Positions 44,556 to 53,064 of a stretch of 64,000 nt of DNA are shown in pieces (within the stretch, counting starts at the first letter, position 1; each line of letters begins with the position of its first letter). Both the position numbers and the translations under genes were made by a program. Below the pieces are notes generated by a model. The model did not search any database, was not told the origin of the DNA, and worked only from the letters and a program-made list of their open reading frames with translations. The DNA comes from Yaniella flava (GTDB taxonomy: Bacteria > Actinomycetota > Actinomycetes > Actinomycetales > Micrococcaceae), in assembly GCF_039529295.1 (NCBI RefSeq), contig NZ_BAAAMN010000010.1:1-64000 (forward strand), given 5' to 3'.

Positions 44556-45734
44556 TTAGACAAAAGCGCTCTGGCCGGTGATGGAACGGCCAACGATGAG
44601 CGCGTTGATTTCGTGTGTGCCTTCATAGGAATAGACGGCTTCGGCATCCGCATGGAAGCGCGCGACGTCGGTGTCCAGGGTGATGCCGTTTCCGCCGCAT
44701 ACTTCGCGGGCCAATGCAACGGTTTCACGCAGCTTTGATGCGGTGAACATCTTGGCCAGTGCCGAGTTCTCGTCTTTATAGACTCCGGCCCCTTGCTGCT
44801 CGGTAAGTTGCATGGCCATCGCAACGGATGCGGTGACGTTGGCAAGCATGGTCGCAAGCTTTTCTTGAATCAGTTGGAAGCCGGCGATGGGTTTGCCGAA
44901 CTGTTCACGCTTGGTGGTGTAGCGGACCGCGGCCTCATAGGCGCCGGCCATCGCTCCCGTCGCAATCCATGACACATCGGAACGCATCAAGCGCAGGCAG
45001 CTGGCCACATCGCGGAACGAGTTAATGTTCTGCAACCGCGCCGCATCGTCCACCTGCACGTCGGTGTAGGTGATGTCAGCATTCTGCATGATCCGCAGCG
45101 AGGCTTTGTGACCGATTTTTTCCAATGTCACACCCTGCGCGTCGCGTGGCACGAGGAATGCTTTGACTTGATTATCGGCGGTATCGCGGGCGAACGTGCA
45201 GAGCACATCGGCACGGAATGCCCCACCGATCCAACGCTTTGCGCCGTTGATCGTCCAGGTGCCATCGGCATTCTGGGTAGCTGAGGTTTGCAGACCCTTG
45301 GCCACGTCAGAACCGTTCTCTGGTTCGGTCAGCGCGAAAACACCTTGGAGTTCATAGTTGACGATCTTCGGATCCAGTTCGGCAACCTGTTCAGCACTGC
45401 CACCTTGCGTGACGGCCGTGCGGAACAGCCCTGCCTGCGCGTTGAAGAACGTCGCGACGTTAGTATCACAGCGCGCGAGCTCGAAAGTGCGCATCGACTC
45501 GAAAATATCGCGAACCGACTCGCCGGCCTCGTGCAATGCAGACGGCTCCATCAGCCGCAAGGACTCCAAGGGCTCAATGATCTCTTCGGGGAACCGGTCT
45601 TCGTGCCACGCATCATTGAGATAGGGGTATACCTTCTCATCGAGCGTGTGACGCAGCTCGTCTAATGCGGCCTGCTCGGCCGCCGTCAAACGATCCGAGA
45701 AACCATAAACATCCCAGCTAGGTGTGCGACTCAT
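44556..45734 (-). CDS. Acyl-CoA dehydrogenase
   Basis: ATG 45734 overlaps the amidohydrolase stop (ATGA). The 392-residue protein has the acyl-CoA dehydrogenase signatures GVFALTEPENGSDVAKGLQTSA (~130-151), WTINGAKRWIGGAFRADVLCTF and the C-terminal REVCGGNGITLDTDVARF and SLIVGRS-like NALIVGRSITG. It belongs to the glutaryl/isovaleryl-type FAD flavoenzymes. In this cluster it could oxidise a dihydrocinnamoyl-CoA (side-chain saturated) to the cinnamoyl-CoA that MaoC hydrates. It is the intact paralogue of the frameshifted gene at 36215-37397. Confidence 0.92.
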   Translation of the reverse strand: MSRTPSWDVYGFSDRLTAAEQAALDELRHTLDEKVYPYLNDAWHEDRFPEEIIEPLESLRLMEPSALHEAGESVRDIFESMRTFELARCDTNVATFFNAQAGLFRTAVTQGGSAEQVAELDPKIVNYELQGVFALTEPENGSDVAKGLQTSATQNADGTWTINGAKRWIGGAFRADVLCTFARDTADNQVKAFLVPRDAQGVTLEKIGHKASLRIMQNADITYTDVQVDDAARLQNINSFRDVASCLRLMRSDVSWIATGAMAGAYEAAVRYTTKREQFGKPIAGFQLIQEKLATMLANVTASVAMAMQLTEQQGAGVYKDENSALAKMFTASKLRETVALAREVCGGNGITLDTDVARFHADAEAVYSYEGTHEINALIVGRSITGQSAFV

Positions 45735-46636
45735 GCAGCGTCACCGCCCTGGCCAAGACCCAACAGTTTGACCGCGTTGTCCTTGAGGATGAGCGGCCGA
45801 ACTTCGTCCTTGATGGGCAGGTCATCAAACGCAGCCAACCATTTGGTTGGTGGGATGAGCGGGAAATCGGTCCCGAATAGCACCTTGTGCTTCAACACGT
45901 TATTCGACTGACGCACCAGCGATTCCGGGAAGTACTTCGGCGACCACCCCGAGAGGTCGATGTAAATATTCGACTTGTGGGTGGCGATCGAGTTCGCTTC
46001 GTCCTGCCAAGGCACGGACGGGTGGGCCATAATGATCGGCAGGTTCGGGAAGTCTGCGGCAACATCGTCAAGCAGCAGCGGGTTCGAGTACCGCAGTTTG
46101 AGGCCAGCACCGCCAGGTAGCCCGGCGCCCATACCGTTTTGCCCAGTATGAGACAGCATCGGCAAGCCAATTTCTTGCAGTGCTTCCCACAACGGGTAAT
46201 ACTGCCGGTCCGATGGATCAAACCCCTGAACTGACGGGTGGAATTTGAAGCCGCGAACGCCAAGTTCAGTGGCCTGACGCTGCGCTTCTTCGATAGCCGC
46301 TTTCCCGTTGCGCGGGTCAACCGAGCCGAATGGCAACAGCACGTCGTTATGACGAGCCGCACCGGCTACAACGTCATCGATCGAGTTGGGCAGGTGGCCC
46401 TCAAACTGCGTGCGGGCGTCCAAGGTGAACACGACCGCTGCCATACCGAGCTCTCGATATGTGTCAGCGATTTTATCGATCGAGGGCGTACGGTCTTCGG
46501 ATTTGAAATACTTGGCTGATGCCTCGTAGAAGACTTCTGGCATGGGCTTGTGGCCCTGTTCGTCCAGCTCAATGTGGACGTGCATGTCCAACGCCGAGAT
46601 GGCCGAAACATCAATATTGGATTCATAGACTGCCAT
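45731..46636 (-). CDS. Amidohydrolase-2 family protein (CouO-like candidate)
   Basis: ATG 46636 follows AGGTGG. The 301-residue TIM-barrel protein has the metal site DMHVHIE near the N-terminus (~17-23), FKFHPS and LSHTGQNG mid-protein, IIMAHPS and the late Asp in LFGTDFPL. The family includes decarboxylases and hydrolases; in the Rhodococcus cou cluster an amidohydrolase-family enzyme cleaves p-hydroxyphenyl-beta-ketoacyl-CoA. Neighbouring SDR, MaoC, acyl-CoA dehydrogenase and CoA ligase genes favour that role here over decarboxylation. Confidence 0.78.
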   Translation of the reverse strand: MAVYESNIDVSAISALDMHVHIELDEQGHKPMPEVFYEASAKYFKSEDRTPSIDKIADTYRELGMAAVVFTLDARTQFEGHLPNSIDDVVAGAARHNDVLLPFGSVDPRNGKAAIEEAQRQATELGVRGFKFHPSVQGFDPSDRQYYPLWEALQEIGLPMLSHTGQNGMGAGLPGGAGLKLRYSNPLLLDDVAADFPNLPIIMAHPSVPWQDEANSIATHKSNIYIDLSGWSPKYFPESLVRQSNNVLKHKVLFGTDFPLIPPTKWLAAFDDLPIKDEVRPLILKDNAVKLLGLGQGGDAA

Positions 46637-46645
46637 GGATACCAC

Positions 46646-47569
46646 CTAGGCCTTTGGCTGCAGCTCTGCTGGAAGTTCTGGCATCTTTTCGCCAACCTCC
46701 TGCAGGTTGTTTTCGATGACGGTACGCCCCTTCGATTGCAAAGCATCGTAGGTCCACCCGCCATCATTGAATTCAGTGGCAACTGGTTCTGGGTGGCTCC
46801 ACACCTGGAGACGGTCGCCGCCCACACCGATGGCTTGACCGGAGATGTTCTGCGCTTCGTCAGATGCCAGGAATGCCACGAGTCCGGCAACGTCGGCAAC
46901 CGGCCCGAAGCCCAGGTCTTTGCGGAAGAAGTCTGGCATGGCTTCGCCTGCTTTATCCGCTTCGATCGCAGCCGAGAAGAATGGCACAGTTTCGGTCATG
47001 GCGGTTGCAGCAACCGGAATGATGGCGTTGACGGTCACACCGGCGCGTTTCATTTCCAGAGCCCAGGTGCGAACCATCCCGACGATGCCGGCTTTGGCAG
47101 CGGCGTAGTTGGTTTGACCAAAGTTGCCACGTTGACCGGTTGGCGAACCGATGGTCACGATGCGACCTTTGACCTCGTTGTTTTTGAAGTAATCGTATGC
47201 CGCACGGACACACGTGAAGGTACCGCGCAGATGGACATTGATGACGGCGTCGAAGTCGTCGTCCGACATTTTGAGCAGGCTGCGGTCACGCAGAATGCCC
47301 GCATTGTTCACCAAAATGTCGAGCTGGCCGAACTCTTCCACGGCAGCATTGACGAGCTTTTCTGCGGTCTCAGTGGATCCGACGGCCGCCGTTACTCCAA
47401 AGGCCTTGCCACCCTCATCAGTGATGGACTGGACTGCGCGATTGGTCACGTCTTCATTCACGTCGTTCACGACGACGCTTGCGCCTTGGCGTGCGAGTTC
47501 TTGTGCGTAAGCTAGTCCTAGACCAGCTCCTGATCCCGTAACGATGGCTACTTTACCGTTCAGTGACAT
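46646..47569 (-). CDS. SDR dehydrogenase, beta-hydroxyacyl-CoA dehydrogenase type
   Basis: ATG 47569 follows GAGGGG; the frame reaches 47602 without need. The 307-residue protein has the cofactor motif TGSGAGLGLAYAQ (~11-23), NNAGILRD, catalytic Ser in IVTIGSPTGQRG and YAAAKAG (Tyr/Lys). It resembles the dehydrogenase unit of MFE-2/FabG-like enzymes, and has a C-terminal extension of about 60 residues. In the cluster it would oxidise an aryl-3-hydroxypropanoyl-CoA to the beta-keto form, the substrate of the amidohydrolase encoded 10 bases downstream. Confidence 0.88.
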   Translation of the reverse strand: MSLNGKVAIVTGSGAGLGLAYAQELARQGASVVVNDVNEDVTNRAVQSITDEGGKAFGVTAAVGSTETAEKLVNAAVEEFGQLDILVNNAGILRDRSLLKMSDDDFDAVINVHLRGTFTCVRAAYDYFKNNEVKGRIVTIGSPTGQRGNFGQTNYAAAKAGIVGMVRTWALEMKRAGVTVNAIIPVAATAMTETVPFFSAAIEADKAGEAMPDFFRKDLGFGPVADVAGLVAFLASDEAQNISGQAIGVGGDRLQVWSHPEPVATEFNDGGWTYDALQSKGRTVIENNLQEVGEKMPELPAELQPKA

Positions 47570-47698
47570 TTTGCCCCTCAATTCATTGTGAACTGGATAC
47601 AAGTGTTAGTTGCATCTAGAAATAATTGTGAATAACACCTATTGTCTATCCCAACCTAGAATTTTGTAGATGTCAATAATTGATGGGAAAATGCTTCT

Positions 47699-48163
47699 AT
47701 GAACGCCGAACTGTTAACAGCCAATGATCTCGATCCATCTCCCCTGCGTGAGACCGAACTGGTTCAAGAGGTCCAGTTTCTCACCGCCCGGCTTGCTGCT
47801 AAGGGCAACAGCCACGCGAATAAAATGTTGGAAACCGTGGATCTCAATGTTCGGCAGTTTTCGGTTCTTGCACTCGCCGCGTCATCATTGAAACCCACCC
47901 AGCGCGAGATGTCTGCTTTCGTTGCCCTGGATCCATCCCAAATCGTTGCACTCGTCGACGCGCTTGAAGATCGCGGCCTCGTGACCCGAGAAACCGACCG
48001 TAACGATCGTCGCTCCAAAAATATTGTGGCAACGCCGTCGGGCGAAAAGCTCTACCGCGAGGCACGAGCAATCACCATGGAAGCTGAAGACCACGTGCTC
48101 ACCAACCTGACCTCAAGTGAGCGCGATCAGTTGCGTGAACTACTCATCAAGGCCACGCTGTAG
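47699..48163 (+). CDS. MarR-family regulator (CouR-like candidate)
   Basis: The 154-residue protein has the MarR winged helix (~48-115): VLALAASSLKPTQREMSAFVALDPSQIVALVDALEDRGLVTRETDRNDRRSKNIVATPSG. It is divergent from the SDR operon and convergent with the CoA-ligase gene, the place expected for the cluster regulator. In Rhodococcus, CouR is a MarR protein released from DNA by p-hydroxycinnamoyl-CoA. The 129-base divergent spacer contains two AATAATTG copies (near 47624 and 47673) that could form part of its site. Confidence 0.88.
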   Translation: MNAELLTANDLDPSPLRETELVQEVQFLTARLAAKGNSHANKMLETVDLNVRQFSVLALAASSLKPTQREMSAFVALDPSQIVALVDALEDRGLVTRETDRNDRRSKNIVATPSGEKLYREARAITMEAEDHVLTNLTSSERDQLRELLIKATL

Positions 48164-48184
48164 CGTTCCTTGACTTGACGCCAC

Positions 48185-48216
48185 GGGGGCACAGCTTGAG
48201 CGCTGTACCCCTTTTT
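48185..48216 (+). terminator. Intrinsic terminator of the MarR gene
   Basis: GGGG-ACAGC pairs with GCTGT-CCCC (imperfect stem), followed by TTTTT on the plus strand, 22 bases after the MarR stop. Confidence 0.65.
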
Positions 48217-48224
48217 CGTGTCGA

Positions 48225-49784
48225 CTATTCGCCGTGTAGCTCGCGAAGCTGCGGCTTGCGCACCTTGCCGGATGCTGTACGCGGCATATCGTCGACGAAG
48301 ACCACCGATTTTGGAATCTTGTATCGTGCCAGCTTGCCGTCAAGATAGGACAGCACGTCTTCTTCGGTGAGCTCGTGTCCTTCTCGAACCACAACCGCTG
48401 CGCGAGGCACTTCGCCCCACTTCTCATTGGCAACACCAAATACTGCTACCGATGCTATCGACTCCATTTGGGCGAGTTCTTGCTCGATCTGGGCCGGGTA
48501 GATGTTCTCCCCACCAGAGATGATCATGTCCTTGAGACGATCGGAGATAAACAGGAAGCCGTCGTCATCCATATACCCCATGTCGCCGGAACGGAACCAG
48601 GTGCCGCCGTCATCGGTAATGAAGGAGGATTCGTTGGCTTCCGGGCGTTCCCAGTAGCCGGAAATGACGTTCGGGCCTTGAATTTGAACCTCGCCAACCT
48701 CATTGGGTGGGAGTTCGTTGCCGTCAAAATCAGCAACGCGAATATGCGTGTGCATTTGCGGCAGACCGGCCGACCCCATTTTTTCGCGGGAATAGCGAGC
48801 CGGAAGCGTCGTTGCGCCCGGGGCGGTTTCGGTCATGCCGTATCCCATCGTGAAGCTCAGCCCGCGATCCTCATAGGTTTCCAAGATGCGCAGTGGGACT
48901 GCAGAACCGCCACACGTGAGATTGTGGAGCGAGGAAATGTCGGTGGTTTCCCAATCGGGGTGCTCGGCCAGCATTTGATACGTCGTGGGCACGCCAGAAA
49001 TGTAAGTGGCTTTGTGCTGCTCAATAAGTTGTAGCGCGCGGCCCGGCTCAAATCGTGGCTCCAAAATGAGATGACCTCCCTTGAGGAACGTCGGCAGCAC
49101 ACCCATACCCAGCGCCGCAACGTGGAACATCGGTGAGATCATCAGGGCAACTTCGTGATTGCTGATGTCCATATCGGAGATGACGTTCAGCGCATTCCAG
49201 GTCATGTTGGCATGGCTGAGCATGGCACCTTTTGGATTGCCCGTCGTTCCCGAGGTATAGAGAATAATAGCCAGGTCATCGATGCCGACATTGACTTGCG
49301 GCCGAGTAGCGCTGGCGCCTTCGAGTACGTCGCCGTATTGCTCCACCGGAAGAGTCAACCGACCGTCTTCGGCAGGAACTCGTGAACCATCATCGACAAC
49401 GATGACACGCTCAACATCGGTCTCCGCCACCCCCGCTGCCACCAGCGGCTCCATGGTGTGTGAGGCGACGAGTATTTTTGCCCCGGCATCATCGAGATGG
49501 AACGCGACTTCAGGGCCAGCTAAACGAGTATTGAGCGGTACGAAAACCGCGCCAATACTGCCCAACGCGAAGAGCGTCTCAAGAAATTCAACCGAGTTTT
49601 CACCCAAGAACGCCACCCGGTCGCCACGTTGAACACCGCGCTCCGACATGGCATTGGCCAAGCGGTTAATGCGTTCCGAGAACTGCTCGTAGGTCAGCTC
49701 CAATGTTCCCGCGGTAATCGCCATTCGACCGGCAGACTTTACTTCCCGTCGATGGATCCAATCGCCTAAACCGTGATTCGTCAT
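48225..49784 (-). CDS. Acyl/aryl-CoA ligase (AMP-binding, CouL-like candidate)
   Basis: ATG 49784 follows AAGGAG. The 519-residue enzyme has the adenylation motifs ILYTSGTTGNPKGAMLSH (~175-192), MGYGMTETAPG, DMGYMDDDGFLFISDRLKDMIISGGENIYP and the catalytic Lys in RTASGKVRKPQL near the end. It activates a carboxylic acid as AMP ester and then CoA thioester. With the side-chain-degrading genes nearby, a hydroxycinnamate or phenylpropanoate substrate is likely. It is the intact paralogue of the deleted ligase at 34835-36215. Confidence 0.9.
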   Translation of the reverse strand: MTNHGLGDWIHRREVKSAGRMAITAGTLELTYEQFSERINRLANAMSERGVQRGDRVAFLGENSVEFLETLFALGSIGAVFVPLNTRLAGPEVAFHLDDAGAKILVASHTMEPLVAAGVAETDVERVIVVDDGSRVPAEDGRLTLPVEQYGDVLEGASATRPQVNVGIDDLAIILYTSGTTGNPKGAMLSHANMTWNALNVISDMDISNHEVALMISPMFHVAALGMGVLPTFLKGGHLILEPRFEPGRALQLIEQHKATYISGVPTTYQMLAEHPDWETTDISSLHNLTCGGSAVPLRILETYEDRGLSFTMGYGMTETAPGATTLPARYSREKMGSAGLPQMHTHIRVADFDGNELPPNEVGEVQIQGPNVISGYWERPEANESSFITDDGGTWFRSGDMGYMDDDGFLFISDRLKDMIISGGENIYPAQIEQELAQMESIASVAVFGVANEKWGEVPRAAVVVREGHELTEEDVLSYLDGKLARYKIPKSVVFVDDMPRTASGKVRKPQLRELHGE

Positions 49785-49988
49785 CGCACTCCTTGCAAGC
49801 GTTTCTGTGTGAGCGGTCTCATATCACTTACATTTTGCCCCAAATCGTTGCTATTCGCAACGATTGCGAAAATAGATCATCTACCATCGAGGCAGACGGA
49901 CACAGACTCTGGGCGGTGGTGTGCCGTAGGGTAGTTCAACCACCGGGCTTCACCTGCGGACCACACACCGACCGAAAGGGCCCACAGC

Positions 49989-52985
49989 ATGAGACCGTCG
50001 CAGCAGCAAGTACCTAGCTCCGCCACCACAAGCAGTCTGGCCGAAGCCGAGAGGGGTGCGATCGTCTCGGCCTTACGCGCGGCAGGGATCTCCAACGTGG
50101 ATGACTCGCGGCTGTCGCGCGGGATGTACTCTTCTGATGCCAGTCTCTATCGGGTGCTGCCGGAAGTGGTCGCCCTGCCGCAGCACGTCGATGAGCTCCA
50201 CGCCCTTCATGAGGTGTCTCGCGACCTGAAAGTGCCGGTGACGATGCGAGGTGCCGGCACCTCGATTGCAGGCAACGCGGTGGGCGAAGGAATCGTCGTC
50301 GATACCCGAGATCTGAACCGCATCATCGACTTCGACCCGGTGGCACGTACCGCCAGGGTCCAGCCCGGTGTGGTGCACGCGGATCTGCAACGTGCGGTCG
50401 CACCACACGGGCTGCGCTTTGGTCCGGACCCGTCAACGCATTCGCGGTGCACTCTCGGCGGGATGATTGGCAACAACGCCTGCGGCTCGCGTGCCCTGGG
50501 ATACGGTCGCACAGTCGATAATGTGCAGGCGGCACAGGTACTATTCGGCAATGGGGAAGTGGGTGACTTTGACTCTCGTCGCGGCCAGCCCGAGGGCTCC
50601 ACGGCGGCGCGACTGATGGATTTAGCCGCAGAAAATCTTGCCCACATCCGTACGAGCTTCGGCCAATTTGACCGGCAAATCTCCGGCTACAGTCTCGAAC
50701 ACCTACTGCCCGAAAACCGCTCACGGATAGAACGCTTCCTGGTAGGCAGCGAGGGCACCCTGGCCACCGTGTTGGAGGCCGAAGTACAGCTGGTCGTCGA
50801 TGAACCCGGCCGACTGTTGTTGGTGCTGGGCTATGACGCCATCAGTGAGGCCGCCGACGCTGTGCCCCATATCCTGGATGCTGCGCGCAGCGAATTCGGG
50901 CCCAATAGCCTCATCGCTTGCGAAGGCATGGACGCCCGACTCGTGGAGTTGGTCCGCTCGGCTGGCAAGCCCGTGCCGCAGCTGCCCAACGGACGCAGTT
51001 GGCTCTTCGTCGAAGCGACCGGGCAACAGGCCTCCGCGATATTGAAGACGGTCAGCCACGCCGCACAGGCCATCGACACCCGAGTCATCGGCGATGCCGC
51101 CGAGGCAGCAGCACTGTGGAAAATCCGCGAGGACGGTGCCGGCCTGGCCTCAATCAGCCTGCCCACCCCGGCACATGCCGGGTGGGAGGACGCAGCGGTC
51201 CCGCCAGAGCACTTGGGTGCCTGGATGCGTGACTTCGAAACGCTCATGCAGGACTTCGGACTCCACGGCTACCCTTACGGACACTTCGGGGACGGTTGCA
51301 TCCACTGCCGAATCGATTTCCCCTTCCACCACGGAGATCCAGCCAGCATCGAGGTCTTCCGCGACTTCATGCTTGCCTGCGCCGAAAAATTAGCCGTCTA
51401 CGGTGGGTCCATCTCCGGGGAGCACGGCGACGGCCGGACGCGCTCCGAGTTACTGCCATATATGTACGACGCGACGTCATTGGACCTCTTCGCGCAAGCG
51501 AAACAGATTTGCGACCCAGACAACCTGCTGAATCCCGGTATCATCACGGCCCCGCAAGCCGAAAGTACCGCTGCCGGACCAGCCACCGGGGTGGCAAACT
51601 TCACCGACGATATCCGTCCGACCCAGCCCAATGTGCCACTCCCCTGGCCCGGCTTGAAACTCCCCCACGACGATGGAGACTTTGGCACCGCAGTCCACCG
51701 TTGCACCGGCGTGGGCAAGTGCGTGGCCCCGCACACCACCGGGGTCATGTGTCCCTCCTATATCGCCACCAGAGATGAGAAAGACTCCACCCGCGGTCGC
51801 GCCCGCATCCTGCAGGAAGCCATGGACGGCACCCTGGTCAAGGGACTCAGCGATCCGTCCGTACATGAAGCCCTGGATCTGTGCCTGTCGTGCAAAGGGT
51901 GCGTTTCAGACTGTCCCACCGGCGTGGATATGGCCACATACAAAGCCGAGGCCCTGCACCAGAAGTACGACCGCAATGACGAGGGCAAACCCCGGCGCCG
52001 ACTCCGACCGCGGACACACTATTTCCTCGGACGGATTCCCATCTGGGCCAAGTTGGCGGCCCCGGTAGCACCGCTGGCCAACCTCGCGATAACGGTGCCT
52101 GTGATAGCCGCTGTTGCAAAGTGGGTGACGGGGATCGATCCGCGGCGCTCGGTTCCAAAATTTGCCAATCGAACGCTGCGTCGCAGTTCCAAAAAATCCG
52201 GCTTCACTGCACGCCAGAGCCAGACGAACCAGGACCAGCCCGATGTGTGGGTGTGGGCCGATTCATTCACGAACCATTTCTTCCCGCAATCTGGACTGGC
52301 GGCCATCCAATATTTGGAGTCGCAGGGACTGGACGTCCGACTCATCGACGAGAGCGCTTGCTGTGCCCTGCCGTGGATCACCTCAGGCCAGCTGGATCAA
52401 GCCCGAGGCCGAATTGAGAACGCGGTCAGTACCCTGGCACCATATGTGGACTCGCAGGTGCCAGTGATTGGGCTGGAACCCAGCTGTGTGGCCACGCTGC
52501 GCAGTGACGTACAAGAGCTCTCCGACTCCCCGCAGGCTAAAACGGTCGCCGACGGGGTCCTAACTTTCGGGGAACTCCTGACCCGGCTGGTGCAGGAAGA
52601 CCGCGTGAAGCTACCTGACTTGTCCAGACTGGATGTGGTGGCCCAGCCGCACTGTCACCAGTCGTCGATCATTGGGTGGGATGCCGACCAGACCCTGTTG
52701 GAACAGGCCGGTGCCACGGTCACCAAGGTTGCCGGGTGCTGCGGGCTGGCCGGTAATTTCGGCGTCGAAAAGGGCCATTACGAAACCTCCGTGGCGGTGG
52801 CCGAGTCCTACTTGTTGCCTGCGGTCCGCGCTCAACGCCAACGCCAGGAAGCTGCAGACAACAATACTGTGGTGCTTGCCGATGGCATGTCCTGCAGAAT
52901 CCAGTTGGACGATCTGGCCGATGTTCCGGCCATTCACCTGGCCGAACTGCTGGCCGAAAGAGCGCATACTCCGAAGTCACCCTAG
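49989..52985 (+). CDS. FAD-linked oxidase fused to iron-sulfur/CCG domain (D-2-hydroxyacid dehydrogenase type)
   Basis: The 998-residue protein has an N-terminal FAD_binding_4 domain (VPVTMRGAGTSIAGNAVG, TLGGMIGNNACGSRALGYGRTVDN; ~50-260), an FAD-oxidase C domain to ~510 with HFGDGCIHCRI and GEHGDGRTRSELL, two 4Fe-4S-like cysteine clusters (CTGVGKCVAP...CPSY and CLSCKGCVSDCP, ~570-650), and CCG-type segments (CCALPWITSG, CCGLAGNFG). This is the single-chain form of D-lactate/D-2-hydroxyglutarate dehydrogenases that pass electrons to quinone or a flavoprotein. The substrate is a D-2-hydroxyacid; which one is not clear. It is divergent from the ligase gene. Confidence 0.88.
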   Translation: MRPSQQQVPSSATTSSLAEAERGAIVSALRAAGISNVDDSRLSRGMYSSDASLYRVLPEVVALPQHVDELHALHEVSRDLKVPVTMRGAGTSIAGNAVGEGIVVDTRDLNRIIDFDPVARTARVQPGVVHADLQRAVAPHGLRFGPDPSTHSRCTLGGMIGNNACGSRALGYGRTVDNVQAAQVLFGNGEVGDFDSRRGQPEGSTAARLMDLAAENLAHIRTSFGQFDRQISGYSLEHLLPENRSRIERFLVGSEGTLATVLEAEVQLVVDEPGRLLLVLGYDAISEAADAVPHILDAARSEFGPNSLIACEGMDARLVELVRSAGKPVPQLPNGRSWLFVEATGQQASAILKTVSHAAQAIDTRVIGDAAEAAALWKIREDGAGLASISLPTPAHAGWEDAAVPPEHLGAWMRDFETLMQDFGLHGYPYGHFGDGCIHCRIDFPFHHGDPASIEVFRDFMLACAEKLAVYGGSISGEHGDGRTRSELLPYMYDATSLDLFAQAKQICDPDNLLNPGIITAPQAESTAAGPATGVANFTDDIRPTQPNVPLPWPGLKLPHDDGDFGTAVHRCTGVGKCVAPHTTGVMCPSYIATRDEKDSTRGRARILQEAMDGTLVKGLSDPSVHEALDLCLSCKGCVSDCPTGVDMATYKAEALHQKYDRNDEGKPRRRLRPRTHYFLGRIPIWAKLAAPVAPLANLAITVPVIAAVAKWVTGIDPRRSVPKFANRTLRRSSKKSGFTARQSQTNQDQPDVWVWADSFTNHFFPQSGLAAIQYLESQGLDVRLIDESACCALPWITSGQLDQARGRIENAVSTLAPYVDSQVPVIGLEPSCVATLRSDVQELSDSPQAKTVADGVLTFGELLTRLVQEDRVKLPDLSRLDVVAQPHCHQSSIIGWDADQTLLEQAGATVTKVAGCCGLAGNFGVEKGHYETSVAVAESYLLPAVRAQRQRQEAADNNTVVLADGMSCRIQLDDLADVPAIHLAELLAERAHTPKSP

Positions 52986-53064
52986 GATGAGAAGGCGCTC
53001 GATACGTCAGAACGTTCAGCCGAACACGTCGAGCTCATTCCCGTCGTTCAGACACGTACCGCGG

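Noticed and set aside
46550..47515. 321-codon open frame on the plus strand
   Set aside because: It is entirely antisense to the SDR gene, whose Rossmann and YxxxK motifs are clear; the plus-strand translation has no family features.
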